DNA of 64,000 nucleotides, taken from positions 124,001-188,000 of the forward strand of contig NZ_JABGCG010000010.1 of assembly GCF_019799925.1 (NCBI RefSeq). The letters run 5' to 3'. Position 1 is the stretch's first letter; the number at the start of each line of letters is the position of its first letter. The notes under the pieces were generated by a model. That model was not told the origin of the DNA, made no database searches, and worked only from the letters and a program-made list of their open reading frames with translations. The stretch is from Blastococcus sp. CPCC 205250 (lineage in GTDB: Bacteria; Actinomycetota; Actinomycetes; Mycobacteriales; Geodermatophilaceae). Positions 40,215-48,287 of this stretch are shown here, in pieces. A program made the position numbers and the translations under genes.

Positions 40215-40740
40215 GGTCGAGCACGTGCTGCCCGACGGCCGCGTCGTGCGGCTGCGCCCGGCGGGCTACGACTCGCCGGTCGCCCGCGCGCTGGTCGCCG
40301 CGGTGCAGCAGGAGTACGTCGTCCGCTACGGCGGGCCCGACGAGGCGGTGGTCGACCCCGCGGAGTTCTCCCCGCCCGCCGGGCTGTTCCTCGTCGCCGA
40401 GACCGACGACGGGCCGGTCGGGTGCGGCGCGTGGCGGGTGCACGACCCCGGGGTCGTGGAGGTCAAGCGGGTGTACGTGGCGCCGGGCGCGCGGCGGCAG
40501 GGCCTGGCGCAGCTGCTCATGGACGCGCTGGAGGCCAGCGCGGCAGCGGCCGGCCACCGGTCGGTCGTGCTCAACACCGGCGGCCGGCAGCCCGAGGCGA
40601 TCGCGCTGTACACCGCCCGTGGCTACCGGCCCGCCGCCGGGTACGGCGTCTACGCGGACTCGCCGGAGGCGGTCTTCCTGCAGAAGGACCTGACCGGCGG
40701 GGGACTCGCCGGCGGAGAGGAGCAGTCGTGGGCGTCGTGA
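40198..40740 (+). CDS. GNAT-family N-acetyltransferase
   Basis: A 180-residue acetyltransferase with the GNAT core: GLFLVAETDDGPVGCGAWR, the strand EVKRVYVAPGARRQGLAQLL holding the acetyl-CoA Q/RxxGxG/A-like motif (RRQGLA), and RSVVLNTGGRQPEAIALYTARGYR at the end. The substrate is unknown. GGGAGGAACGGG precedes the ATG, which lies 17 bases inside thiL, and the 3' end overlaps the next gene by 13 bases, so all three are translationally coupled. Confidence 0.87.
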   Translation: MSTSGEVEHVLPDGRVVRLRPAGYDSPVARALVAAVQQEYVVRYGGPDEAVVDPAEFSPPAGLFLVAETDDGPVGCGAWRVHDPGVVEVKRVYVAPGARRQGLAQLLMDALEASAAAAGHRSVVLNTGGRQPEAIALYTARGYRPAAGYGVYADSPEAVFLQKDLTGGGLAGGEEQSWAS

Positions 40741-41357
40741 CGATCTCCGCGTCCTACGGCGCGGGCGGGGTGGACGTCGGCCCGGCGGTCGCCGAGCGGC
40801 TGGGCGTGCCCTTCCACGACCGGGCGATCCCCTTCCAGGTCGCCGGGCGCCTCGGGGTGCCCGTCGCGGAGGCGGAGGAGAACGACGAGCGGGTGGCCCG
40901 GGGGCTGTGGCGCCTGGTCGCCTCGCTGGGCAGCGTGCCGGACCCGGTCGGCGGGGTCGTGCCCCTGAGCGGGGTGCCCGACGAGCGGGCGTTCCGGGAG
41001 CAGACCGAGCGGGTGCTGGGCGAGATCGCCGCCGGCGGCGGGGGAGTGGTGCTCGGGCGGGCGGCGGCGCTGGTGCTGCACGACCGCTCCGACGCGCTGC
41101 ACGTGCGGCTGGACGGCCCCCCGGAGCGCCGGGTGTCGATGGTCGTGGCCCGCACGGGGCGCGCGCGGGACGAGGTGCGCCGCGAGCAGGAGGCCAACGA
41201 CCGCGCGCGGGAGGCCTACGTCCGGCACTTCTACCGCGTGGACCCGCGCTCGCCGCGGCACTACCACCTGGTGCTCGACGGGACGGCGCTGCCGCTGGAC
41301 TCCCTCGTCGACCTCGTGGTCCTCGCGGCGCGGGCGCGGGGCATCGGCCGCGACTGA
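40728..41357 (+). CDS. Cytidylate kinase-like family protein
   Basis: A 209-residue P-loop-type protein of the cytidylate kinase-like (AAA_26/Cytidylate_kin2) group. The opening VVTISASYGAGGVDVGPAVA replaces a classical GxxGxGK Walker loop with SASYGAGG, which is usual for this group; FHDRAIPFQV and a central GGVVLGRAAALVL strand follow, then DGPPERRVSMV and a C-terminal DPRSPRHYHLVLDG. Whether it phosphorylates a nucleotide is uncertain. GTG start with GGAGAGGAG upstream. Last gene of the thiL unit, followed by a perfect 14-bp hairpin. Confidence 0.8.
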   Translation: MGVVTISASYGAGGVDVGPAVAERLGVPFHDRAIPFQVAGRLGVPVAEAEENDERVARGLWRLVASLGSVPDPVGGVVPLSGVPDERAFREQTERVLGEIAAGGGGVVLGRAAALVLHDRSDALHVRLDGPPERRVSMVVARTGRARDEVRREQEANDRAREAYVRHFYRVDPRSPRHYHLVLDGTALPLDSLVDLVVLAARARGIGRD

Positions 41358-41374
41358 CCGGGCGCAGACGCCGA

Positions 41375-41405
41375 CGACCCCGGAGGTCGAGGACCTCCGG
41401 GGTCG
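41375..41405 (+). terminator. Bidirectional terminator before rpmB
   Basis: A perfect 14-bp stem (CGACCCCGGAGGTC and complement) with a GAG loop, between the convergent thiL unit and rpmB. No T run. Confidence 0.8.
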
Positions 41406-41426
41406 GGACGAGCGGTGCGGCCTACG

Positions 41427-41618
41427 TCAGGCGCGCACGACCTTGCCGGCGCGGATGCACGAGGTGCACGCGTTGATCCGGCGACGGTTGCCGGGAGCCA
41501 CGAGGGCCCGCACGGACTGGATGTTCGGGTTCCAACGGCGCGGCGTGCGGCGGTGCGAGTGCGACACCGACATACCGAAACCGGGGCCCTTGCCACACAC
41601 ATCGCACACGGCAGCCAC
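41427..41618 (-). CDS. rpmB: Ribosomal protein L28, zinc-binding form
   Basis: A 63-residue large-subunit protein. It begins AAVCDVCGKGPGFGMSVSHS and contains RRTPRRWNPNIQ; the cysteine pairs CDVC near the start and CTSC near the end form a zinc ribbon, so this is the C+ type rather than the zinc-free paralogue made under zinc limitation. TGGGAG precedes the GTG start. A minus-strand TAGACT at 41696-41691 is a likely -10, divergent from the DAK gene. Confidence 0.97.
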   Translation of the reverse strand: MAAVCDVCGKGPGFGMSVSHSHRRTPRRWNPNIQSVRALVAPGNRRRINACTSCIRAGKVVRA

Positions 41619-41690
41619 GGCGGATCACTCCCAGGGGTTCAGTTCACTTCAGGCGGCGCTCGGATCGCGACCGCGTACAGACCGTCGGCC

Positions 41691-41696
41691 AGTCTA
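41691..41696 (-). promoter_or_regulatory. Predicted -10 element of rpmB
   Basis: Reads TAGACT on the minus strand and would give a leader of about 65 bases. No -35 was recognised. Confidence 0.4.
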
Positions 41697-41748
41697 GCCG
41701 CTCCCCGCCGGCGACGTCGCGCGCCCCGGGAGCGTCGGTGCTCGTGGG

Positions 41749-41754
41749 TACTCT
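41749..41754 (+). promoter_or_regulatory. Predicted -10 element for the DAK-recG unit
   Basis: TACTCT is six bases before the GTG start, with no ribosome site between; a leaderless transcript is predicted. Confidence 0.5.
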
Positions 41755-41760
41755 CCGGCC

Positions 41761-43395
41761 GTGTTGCCGGTGCTGGACGACGCCGCGGCCGGCCGCTGGT
41801 GCCGCGCCGCGGTCGCCGCGCTGGCCGGGGCCCGGGGCCGGCTCGACGAGCTGAACGTCTTCCCGGTGCCCGACGGCGACACCGGCACCAACCTGCTGCT
41901 CACCGCCGAGGCCGCGCTGGCCGCCCTGGACGCGGCCGGCGAGGGCGAGTCGGCCTGGGCGGTGCTGGCCCGCGGCGCGGTGCTCGGCGCCCGCGGCAAC
42001 TCCGGCACCATCCTCGCGCAGGTCATGCGCGGTCTCGCCGACCGCCTGGCCGGCGCGCCACCGGCCGACGGGCCGGCCTTCGCCGGGGCCCTGCAGGGCG
42101 CGGCCGAGACCGCCTACCGCGCGGTGGCCGATCCGGCGGAGGGCACCTTCCTCACCGTCGCCCGCGCCGGCGGCGAGGCCGCGGTGGCCGCCGTCGCCGA
42201 GGGGCGCACCGCGCTCGCCGAGGTGGTGCGCGCCGCCGCCGACGGCGCCCGGGTGGCGCTGGAGGGGACGCCGGACCAGCTGGCGGTGCTGCGCGACGCG
42301 GGTGTGGTCGACGCCGGCGGCGCGGGCCTGTGCCTGGTCCTCGACGCGCTGGTCACCACGGTCACCGGCGTCGAGCCGGCCCGCCCGCCGCTGGACCGCC
42401 GCGACGCGCACGGCGGGACCGCGGCCGGGGCCGCCCACCGCCACCACCACCACGGCGACCGCGACGTTCCGCACCAGCCGCCGGCGGGGCCGGGCAGCGA
42501 GGTGCAGTACCTGCTCGCCGACACCGACGAGGCCGCGGTCGCCCGCCTGCAGACCCGGCTGGCCGCCCTCGGCGACAGCCTCGTCGTCGTCGGTGTCGAC
42601 ACCCCCACCGGCCGGGAGTGGAACGTGCACGTGCACGTGGCCGACGTCGGCGCCGCGATCGAGGCGGGCATCGAGGCCGGCCGGCCGTACCGGATCTCGG
42701 TCACCCCGCTGGCCCCGGTCCTGCCGGCCGCGCCGGCGCAGGGCACCCGCGCGGTGGTCGCCATCGTCCCGAGCGAGGGGCTGGCCGAGCTGTTCGCGGG
42801 CGAGGGCGTCTTCGTCGTCACCTGCGGCCCCGAGGGCGTCACCGAGGACGACGTGCTCGACGAGGTGCTGGGCACCACGGCCGCCTCGGTCGTGCTGCTC
42901 CCCAACGACCCGGCCCTCACGCCGGTGGCCGCGCGTGCCGCCGTCCGCGGCCGGCAGCTGGGCCGCGAGGTCGCCGTGGTGCCCACCCGCTCGCCCGTGC
43001 AGGGGCTGGCGGCCATCGCCGTCGCCGACCCCTCCCGGCACTTCGGCGACGACGTCGTGACGATGGCCGAGGCGGCCGCGGCGACCCGCTGGGCGGAGAT
43101 CACCGTGGCCGAGCAGGAGGCGCTGACCACCGCCGGCCGCTGCCAGCCCGGCGACGTCCTGGGCTCGGCGGAGGGCGACGTCGTCGTCATCGGCCCGGAC
43201 ACGGCCGCCGTGGCGTGCGAGCTGCTCGACCGGCTGCTGTCGGCCGGCGGCGAGCTCGCCACGCTCGTCATCGGCCCCGACGCGGCACTCGGCGACGCGG
43301 CCTGCGCGCACCTGTCCTCGGCGCACCCCACGGTGGAGGTCGTGCGCTACGACGGTGGGGCGGCGGGGGTGCCGCTGCTGGTGGGGGTGGAGTGA
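41761..43395 (+). CDS. DAK-domain fatty acid kinase-like protein (YloV/FakA family)
   Basis: A 544-residue protein. The N-terminal DhaL-type domain (about 1-200) contains PVPDGDTGTNLLLT, where the aspartates bind magnesium and ATP, ARGNSGTILAQVMRG and DAGVVDAGGAGLCLVLDAL. A His-rich linker (RHHHHGD, near residue 225) leads to the middle and C-terminal FakA-like domains with ADTDEAAVARL and ATRWAEITVAEQEAL. In Firmicutes the homologue phosphorylates fatty acids bound to FakB; whether that holds in actinobacteria is not shown. The stop directly abuts the recG start, and the pairing with recG is widely conserved. Confidence 0.88.
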   Translation: MLPVLDDAAAGRWCRAAVAALAGARGRLDELNVFPVPDGDTGTNLLLTAEAALAALDAAGEGESAWAVLARGAVLGARGNSGTILAQVMRGLADRLAGAPPADGPAFAGALQGAAETAYRAVADPAEGTFLTVARAGGEAAVAAVAEGRTALAEVVRAAADGARVALEGTPDQLAVLRDAGVVDAGGAGLCLVLDALVTTVTGVEPARPPLDRRDAHGGTAAGAAHRHHHHGDRDVPHQPPAGPGSEVQYLLADTDEAAVARLQTRLAALGDSLVVVGVDTPTGREWNVHVHVADVGAAIEAGIEAGRPYRISVTPLAPVLPAAPAQGTRAVVAIVPSEGLAELFAGEGVFVVTCGPEGVTEDDVLDEVLGTTAASVVLLPNDPALTPVAARAAVRGRQLGREVAVVPTRSPVQGLAAIAVADPSRHFGDDVVTMAEAAAATRWAEITVAEQEALTTAGRCQPGDVLGSAEGDVVVIGPDTAAVACELLDRLLSAGGELATLVIGPDAALGDAACAHLSSAHPTVEVVRYDGGAAGVPLLVGVE

Positions 43396-45588
43396 GTGGC
43401 CGTCGACCTGACCACCGAGCTGCACCGGGTCCTCGGCCCCAAGACGGCCAAGGCGATGGCGGCCTCGCTCGGGCTGGAGACCGTCCGCGACCTGCTGCGG
43501 CACTACCCGCGCCGCTACGCCAAGCGCGGCGAGATGACCCGCCTGGACGACCTGCAGGTCGGTGACCGGGTCACGGTCCTCGCGCAGGTCCGGAAGGTCA
43601 CCACCCGGCCGATGCGCCAGCGGCGGGGGACGCTCACCGAGGTCACCGTCGGCGACGGCGCCGGCACCATGCAGCTGGTCTTCTTCAACCACCGCCACGC
43701 CCAGCTGCGCGAGGGCGCCTGGGGCCTGTTCGCCGGCACCGTCGGGGAGTACCGCAACAGCAAGCAGTTCGCCCATCCCGACTTCCACCTGATCACCGGG
43801 GACGACGACGAGGACTGGGCGCGGGCGCTCATCCCGATCTACCCGGCCAGCAAGGAGGTCAGCAGCTGGGTGATCCAGCGCTCGGTGAAGCTGCTGCTGG
43901 ACGCCGCGGGGGGCTTCGGCTTCGTGCAGGACCCGCTGCCCGAGGAGATCCGCGCGCGGCACGGGCTGCCCAGCCTGCCGGCGGCGCTGCTGGACATCCA
44001 CCGGCCGACGTCCCAGGACGACGTCGACCACGCCGAGCAACGGCTGAAGTGGGACGAGGCGCTCACCCTGCAGCTGACCCTCGCCGCCCGGCGCCGCGCC
44101 GCCGCCCTGGAGCCCGGCACCGCTCGCCCGCGCCGCCCCGGCGGGCTGCTCGACGCGGTCGACGCGGCCCTGCCGTTCGCCCTCACCGAGGGCCAGCGCG
44201 AGGTCGGCGAGGAGCTCGCCGCCGAGCTGGACCAGGACACCCCGATGCACCGGCTGCTGCAGGGCGAGGTCGGGTCGGGCAAGACCGTCGTCGCGCTGCG
44301 GGCCATGGCGCAGGTCGTCGACGCCGGCGGCCAGGCCGCGCTGCTGGCGCCCACCGAGGTGCTGGCCGCCCAGCACGCCCGCGGGATCGCCGCGCTGCTC
44401 GGGCCGCTGGGCCGGGCCGGCGAGCTCGACGGCGACCCGGCCGGCACGCGGGTCGTGCTGCTCACCGGCTCCCAGCGCGCCGCCGCCCGCCGCGAGGCGC
44501 GCGCCGCGGTCGCCGACGGCAGCGCCGGCATCGTGATCGGCACGCACGCCCTGCTGCAGGAGGGCGTGGACTTCGCCGACCTCGGCCTGGTCGTCGTCGA
44601 CGAGCAGCACCGCTTCGGCGTCGAGCAGCGCGACGCGCTGCGGGCGAAGGGCAACCGGCCGCCGCACGTGCTCGTCATGACTGCCACGCCGATCCCGCGC
44701 ACCGTCGCGATGACCGTCTACGGCGACCTCGAGATCTCCACGCTGCGCCAGCTGCCCAGCGGCCGCGGCGGGGTGAGCAGCTCCGTGGTGCCGGTCGCCG
44801 AGAAGCCGGCCTGGCTGGACCGCGCGTGGGAGCGGGTGCGCGAGGAGGTCGCCGCCGGCCGGCAGGCCTACGTCGTCTGCCCCCGGATCGGCGAGCTCGA
44901 GGGCGAGAAGGCCGGCGGCGAGGAGGAGCCCGGCGACGACGACGGCGCCCCGGCCGACGACGGCGGCGACCGCCGGCCCCCGCTGGCCGTGCTCGACGTC
45001 GCCGAGGCGCTGCGCACCGGGCCGCTGGCGGGGCTGCGGCTCGACGTCCTGCACGGGAAGCTGACCCCCGACGAGAAGGACGCCCGGATGCGGGCCTTCG
45101 CCGGCGCCGGGACCGACGTGCTGGTCGCCACGACCGTCGTCGAGGTCGGCGTCGACGTCCCGAACGCGACGGTGATGGTCGTGATGGACGCCGACCGCTT
45201 CGGCGTCAGCCAGCTGCACCAGCTGCGCGGGCGGGTGGCGCGGGGCAGGCACGCGGGACTGTGCCTGCTGGTCTCCGAGGCGTCGTCGTCCTCGCCGACG
45301 GGACAGCGCCTGGCCGCCGTGGCGAGCACGTCCGACGGCTTCGAGCTGGCCCGGCTGGACCTGGAGACCCGCCGCGAGGGCGACGTCCTCGGCGCGGCGC
45401 AGTCCGGCCGCCGGTCGGGCATCCGGCTGCTGTCCCTGCTCGAGGACGAGCAGCTCATCTCCGAGGCCCGGGCCGAGGCCACGGCGCTGCTGGCCACCGA
45501 GCGGGGGCTGGCCGACCACCCCGGGCTGGCGATGGAGGTGGCGGCGCTGGCCACCGACGAGCGCGCCACCTACCTGGAGAAGGCGTGA
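43396..45588 (+). CDS. recG: ATP-dependent DNA helicase RecG
   Basis: A 730-residue branch-migrating helicase that reverses stalled replication forks. The N-terminal wedge/OB domain (about 50-150) is followed by superfamily 2 motor domains: Walker A GEVGSGKT at 290-297, DEQH box at 402-405, TATPIPRT, and the helicase C motifs HGKLTPDEKDARM and QLRGRVARGRHAG. An acidic glycine-rich insertion (GEEEPGDDDGAPADDGGD) near residue 515 interrupts the second motor domain. GTG start immediately after the DAK stop; the stop overlaps rsmD as GTGA. Confidence 0.96.
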   Translation: MAVDLTTELHRVLGPKTAKAMAASLGLETVRDLLRHYPRRYAKRGEMTRLDDLQVGDRVTVLAQVRKVTTRPMRQRRGTLTEVTVGDGAGTMQLVFFNHRHAQLREGAWGLFAGTVGEYRNSKQFAHPDFHLITGDDDEDWARALIPIYPASKEVSSWVIQRSVKLLLDAAGGFGFVQDPLPEEIRARHGLPSLPAALLDIHRPTSQDDVDHAEQRLKWDEALTLQLTLAARRRAAALEPGTARPRRPGGLLDAVDAALPFALTEGQREVGEELAAELDQDTPMHRLLQGEVGSGKTVVALRAMAQVVDAGGQAALLAPTEVLAAQHARGIAALLGPLGRAGELDGDPAGTRVVLLTGSQRAAARREARAAVADGSAGIVIGTHALLQEGVDFADLGLVVVDEQHRFGVEQRDALRAKGNRPPHVLVMTATPIPRTVAMTVYGDLEISTLRQLPSGRGGVSSSVVPVAEKPAWLDRAWERVREEVAAGRQAYVVCPRIGELEGEKAGGEEEPGDDDGAPADDGGDRRPPLAVLDVAEALRTGPLAGLRLDVLHGKLTPDEKDARMRAFAGAGTDVLVATTVVEVGVDVPNATVMVVMDADRFGVSQLHQLRGRVARGRHAGLCLLVSEASSSSPTGQRLAAVASTSDGFELARLDLETRREGDVLGAAQSGRRSGIRLLSLLEDEQLISEARAEATALLATERGLADHPGLAMEVAALATDERATYLEKA

Positions 45589-46139
45589 CGCGGCTCATCT
45601 CCGGCGCCGCCGGGGGACGCCGGCTGCGGGTGCCGCCCTCGGGGGTGCGGCCGACCGGCGACAAGGCGCGCCAGGGCCTGTTCAACAGCCTCGGCAGCCT
45701 GCTCGACCTCGAGGGCGCCGCGGTGCTCGACCTCTACGCCGGCTCGGGCGCGCTCGGGCTGGAGGCGCTGTCCCGCGGAGCCGCGCAGGTCGTCCTCGTC
45801 GAGTCCGGGCCCAGGGTGCTGCCGGTGCTGCGGGCGAACGTGGCGGCGGTGGGGCTGCCCGGCGCGGTCGTCGTCGCCGGGTCCGTGCCCACCGTCGTGG
45901 CCGGTCCGCCGCCGGCGCGGTTCGACCTCGTGCTCGCCGACCCGCCGTACGCCACGCCGGTCGCGGAGGTGCTCGGGGTGCTCACGACCCTGGCCGGCGG
46001 CGGCTGGCTGGCCGAGGACGCCGTGGTCGTGGTCGAGCGGTCCAGCCGCGAGGAGCCGTGGGAGTGGCCGACACCCCTCGCCGGTGTCCGCGATCGCCGC
46101 TACGGAGAGGCCCTGCTCCGGTACGGTCGCGCATCGTGA
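45585..46139 (+). CDS. rsmD: 16S rRNA (guanine-966-N2)-methyltransferase RsmD
   Basis: A 184-residue SAM-dependent methyltransferase acting on 16S rRNA in the small subunit. The opening RLISGAAGGRRLRVPP, the RPTGDKARQGLFNSL segment, the SAM-binding VLDLYAGSGALGLEALSRG and the catalytic DPPY in LADPPYA are complete. It overlaps recG upstream and coaD downstream by four bases each, in the widespread recG-rsmD-coaD arrangement. Confidence 0.95.
   Translation: MTRLISGAAGGRRLRVPPSGVRPTGDKARQGLFNSLGSLLDLEGAAVLDLYAGSGALGLEALSRGAAQVVLVESGPRVLPVLRANVAAVGLPGAVVVAGSVPTVVAGPPPARFDLVLADPPYATPVAEVLGVLTTLAGGGWLAEDAVVVVERSSREEPWEWPTPLAGVRDRRYGEALLRYGRAS
46122..46127 (+). promoter_or_regulatory. Possible -10 element for leaderless coaD mRNA
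   Basis: TACGGT inside the 3' end of rsmD is eight bases before the coaD GTG. It could give coaD and the downstream SepIVA-like gene a promoter of their own, besides read-through. Confidence 0.35.
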
Positions 46140-46618
46140 GACGTGCCGTGTGTCCCGGTTCGTTCGACCCGGTCACCAACGGGCACGTCGACGTCATCGC
46201 GCGGGCCGCCGGCCTGTACGACGAGCTCGTCGTCGCGGTGCTGGTGAACCCGGGCAAGGCGGGCCTGTTCTCCGTCGAGGAGCGCATCGAGCTGCTCCGC
46301 GAGGCCTGCGCCGACCTGCCCAACGTGACCGTGGACAGCTTCCACGGCCTGCTGGTCGACTACTGCCGGGAGCACGACATCCCGGTGATCGTGAAGGGCC
46401 TGCGCGCCGTCGGCGACTTCGAGTACGAGCTGCAGATGGCCCAGATGAACCGCGAGCTCGCCCACGTCGAGACGCTGTTCGTGCCGACCGCGCCGCAGGT
46501 CGGTCACCTCTCGTCGAGCCTGGTCAAGCAGATCGCCAGGTTCGGCGGGGACGTCTCCCGCCTGGTGCCCGAGGGTGTCCTCGACCGGCTGCTGGCCAAG
46601 CGGGAGTCGCAGTCGTGA
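46136..46618 (+). CDS. coaD: Phosphopantetheine adenylyltransferase CoaD
   Basis: A 160-residue nucleotidyltransferase catalysing the penultimate step of coenzyme A synthesis. The HxGH-type site is TNGHVDVIARA within CPGSFDPVTNGH, and KGLRAVGDFEYELQMAQMN, LFVPTAPQVGHLSSSLVKQIA are diagnostic. GTG start overlaps rsmD and the stop overlaps the next coiled-coil gene. In M. tuberculosis the large PDIM lipid locus separates coaD from the SepIVA gene; here they are coupled. Confidence 0.97.
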   Translation: MRRAVCPGSFDPVTNGHVDVIARAAGLYDELVVAVLVNPGKAGLFSVEERIELLREACADLPNVTVDSFHGLLVDYCREHDIPVIVKGLRAVGDFEYELQMAQMNRELAHVETLFVPTAPQVGHLSSSLVKQIARFGGDVSRLVPEGVLDRLLAKRESQS

Positions 46619-47301
46619 CCGAGGTGGTCTACCGGCTCTACGACGTCGTCGACGAGCTCAGCCAGGTCATCGAGCACGCGCGCAGCGTGCCGATGTCCGG
46701 TTCCTGCATGGTCCCGCGCGACCACCTCCTCGACCTGCTCGACGAGCTGCGCGAGAACCTCCCGGAGGAGGTGCAGCAGGCCGGACGGATCGTCGAGCAG
46801 CGGACCGAGATCCTCGAGCAGGCCCAGGCCGAGGCCGAGCGGCTCACCGGCCGGACCCGCGGGGAGAGCGAGCAGCTGGTCACCTCCGCCCGGCGCCAGC
46901 GCGAGGAGATCCTCGGCGTCGCCCGCCGGCAGCGCGACGAGCTGCTGGCCCAGGCCCAGGCCGAGGCCGAGGACGTGCTGGCCGAGGCCGAGGCGGAGGC
47001 CGAGCGGCTGCTCGAGGAGGCCCGGCGGCACCACGAGGCCGTGCTGGCCGACGCGCGGGCCCAGCAGGCCGAGCTGCTCACCGCGGCCGCCGAGGAGCAC
47101 GAGCGGCTGGTGACCGAGACCGAGGTCTACCGCGGCGCGGTCGCCCGCTCCGACGAGCTGGGCGCGCAGACGGCGACCGAGGTGGCCCGGATGCGCGCGG
47201 AGGTCGACGAGTACGTCGACAGCCGGTTGGCCGACTTCGGCACGACGCTCGAGCGCATGCTGCGCTCCGTGGAGAAGGCCCGGCTGAACCTCCGCGAGTG
47301 A
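46615..47301 (+). CDS. sepIVA: SepIVA-like DivIVA-domain coiled-coil protein
   Basis: A 228-residue protein, largely coiled coil. The first 60 residues contain VYRLYDVVDELSQVIEHAR and the conserved VPMSGSCMVPRDHLLDLLD; the centre is a long Glu/Ala/Arg heptad region with repeats of AEAEAE and RRQRDELLAQAQ; the end includes MRAEVDEYVDSRLADF. Domain and position (between coaD and the DUF177-rpmF-rnc group) match mycobacterial SepIVA, an essential divisome and polar-growth factor. The name rests on synteny and overall pattern, not on alignment. GTG start overlaps coaD. Confidence 0.78.
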   Translation: MTEVVYRLYDVVDELSQVIEHARSVPMSGSCMVPRDHLLDLLDELRENLPEEVQQAGRIVEQRTEILEQAQAEAERLTGRTRGESEQLVTSARRQREEILGVARRQRDELLAQAQAEAEDVLAEAEAEAERLLEEARRHHEAVLADARAQQAELLTAAAEEHERLVTETEVYRGAVARSDELGAQTATEVARMRAEVDEYVDSRLADFGTTLERMLRSVEKARLNLRE

Positions 47302-47396
47302 GGGAGGACCCCCTCGCCCCCACCGCTCGCGGCGGGCCCGGGGAGGGGGCCGAGGGAGACCTCCGGAGTGCGGGTCGGCTCGCCTCGGTCATCGGG

Positions 47397-47402
47397 TAGT
47401 CT
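47397..47402 (+). promoter_or_regulatory. Predicted -10 element of the DUF177-rpmF unit
   Basis: TAGTCT, with transcription expected near 47409. The preceding gap (47302-47396) holds a GC-rich inverted repeat, CCCCCTC with GAGGGGG, that may end the upstream unit. Confidence 0.45.
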
Positions 47403-47471
47403 TGGCAGCTGCTCCGGACGCGGGTGTCAGCCCCGCCGGACCCCCTCTCCTCCAGAACCGCGAGTACCGAC

Positions 47472-48095
47472 ATGCCTGCCGCACCGCTGCCCCGCTCCGG
47501 CGCCGCGTCCCCGGACGCCCGGCGTCCCGCTGCCAACCCCTGGCGCGTGGAACTGCGCGAGCTCGGCCGTCGCGCCGGCTCCATGCAGGAGCTGGAGCGC
47601 ACCGTCCCGGCGCCGGAGGGCTTCCGGGTCGAGCTGATCGGCGTGCCCGTGGGTGCGCCGGTGCAGCTGCGCCTGCGGCTCGAGGCGGTCATGGAGGGCG
47701 TGCTCGTCTCCGGTGACGTCGAGGTGCCGCTCGTCGGCCAGTGCGCCCGCTGCCTCGACGACATCGAGGACACGCTGACCCTGCCCGTGCAGGAGCTCTT
47801 CGCCTACGAGGGCAGCACCACCGAGGCCACCAGCGAGGAGGACGAGGTGCGCCTCGTGGAGGGCGAGCGCATCGACCTCGAGCCGATGGTGCGCGACGCC
47901 GTCGTCCTCGCCCTGCCGCTGTCGCCCACGTGCACCGACGACTGCTCGGGGCTGTGCGTCGACTGCGGCGAGCGCCTCGACGACCTCCCCGCCGACCACT
48001 CGCACGACGTGGTCGACCCCCGCTGGGCCGGGCTCGCCGGCCGACTCACTCCTCCGCCGGGCGCCCCTGGCGAGGACAACCCGAAGGAGAACTGA
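47472..48095 (+). CDS. DUF177 (YceD-like) protein
   Basis: A 207-residue protein of the YceD/DUF177 family, almost always encoded just before rpmF and thought to act in 23S rRNA or ribosome assembly. It has WRVELRELGRRAGSM near the start, the signature VPLVGQCARCLDDIEDTLTL, and DCSGLCVDCGERLDD at the end, giving two cysteine pairs that may bind zinc. The start is uncertain: ATG 47472 is used, while GTG 47424 adds 16 residues; neither has a clear ribosome site. The stop is one base from the rpmF start. Confidence 0.9.
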   Translation: MPAAPLPRSGAASPDARRPAANPWRVELRELGRRAGSMQELERTVPAPEGFRVELIGVPVGAPVQLRLRLEAVMEGVLVSGDVEVPLVGQCARCLDDIEDTLTLPVQELFAYEGSTTEATSEEDEVRLVEGERIDLEPMVRDAVVLALPLSPTCTDDCSGLCVDCGERLDDLPADHSHDVVDPRWAGLAGRLTPPPGAPGEDNPKEN

Positions 48096-48096
48096 C

Positions 48097-48276
48097 GTGG
48101 CCGTCCCGAAGCGGAAGATGTCCCGCAGCAACACCCGCGCGCGCCGCTCGCAGTGGAAGGCGACCGCTCCCACCCTGTCGCCGTGCCCGAACCGGGCCTG
48201 CGGCGAGCTGAAGCCCCCGCACCAGGCCTGCCCCACCTGCGGGCAGTACGAGGGCCGTCAGGTCCTCTCGGTCTGA
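48097..48276 (+). CDS. rpmF: Ribosomal protein L32
   Basis: A 59-residue large-subunit protein. It begins AVPKRKMSRSNTRARRSQWK, the standard L32 opening, and has four cysteines in CPNRACG and CPTCG that form a zinc ribbon. The GTG start has GAAGGAG upstream and is one base after the DUF177 stop. Too short for many gene finders' thresholds, but unmistakable. Confidence 0.97.
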   Translation: MAVPKRKMSRSNTRARRSQWKATAPTLSPCPNRACGELKPPHQACPTCGQYEGRQVLSV

Positions 48277-48287
48277 CCCGACCGACC

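Noticed and set aside
44927..44990. Acidic insertion in RecG as a frameshift
   Set aside because: The frame stays open and motor motifs continue in phase on both sides; it is a lineage-specific loop.
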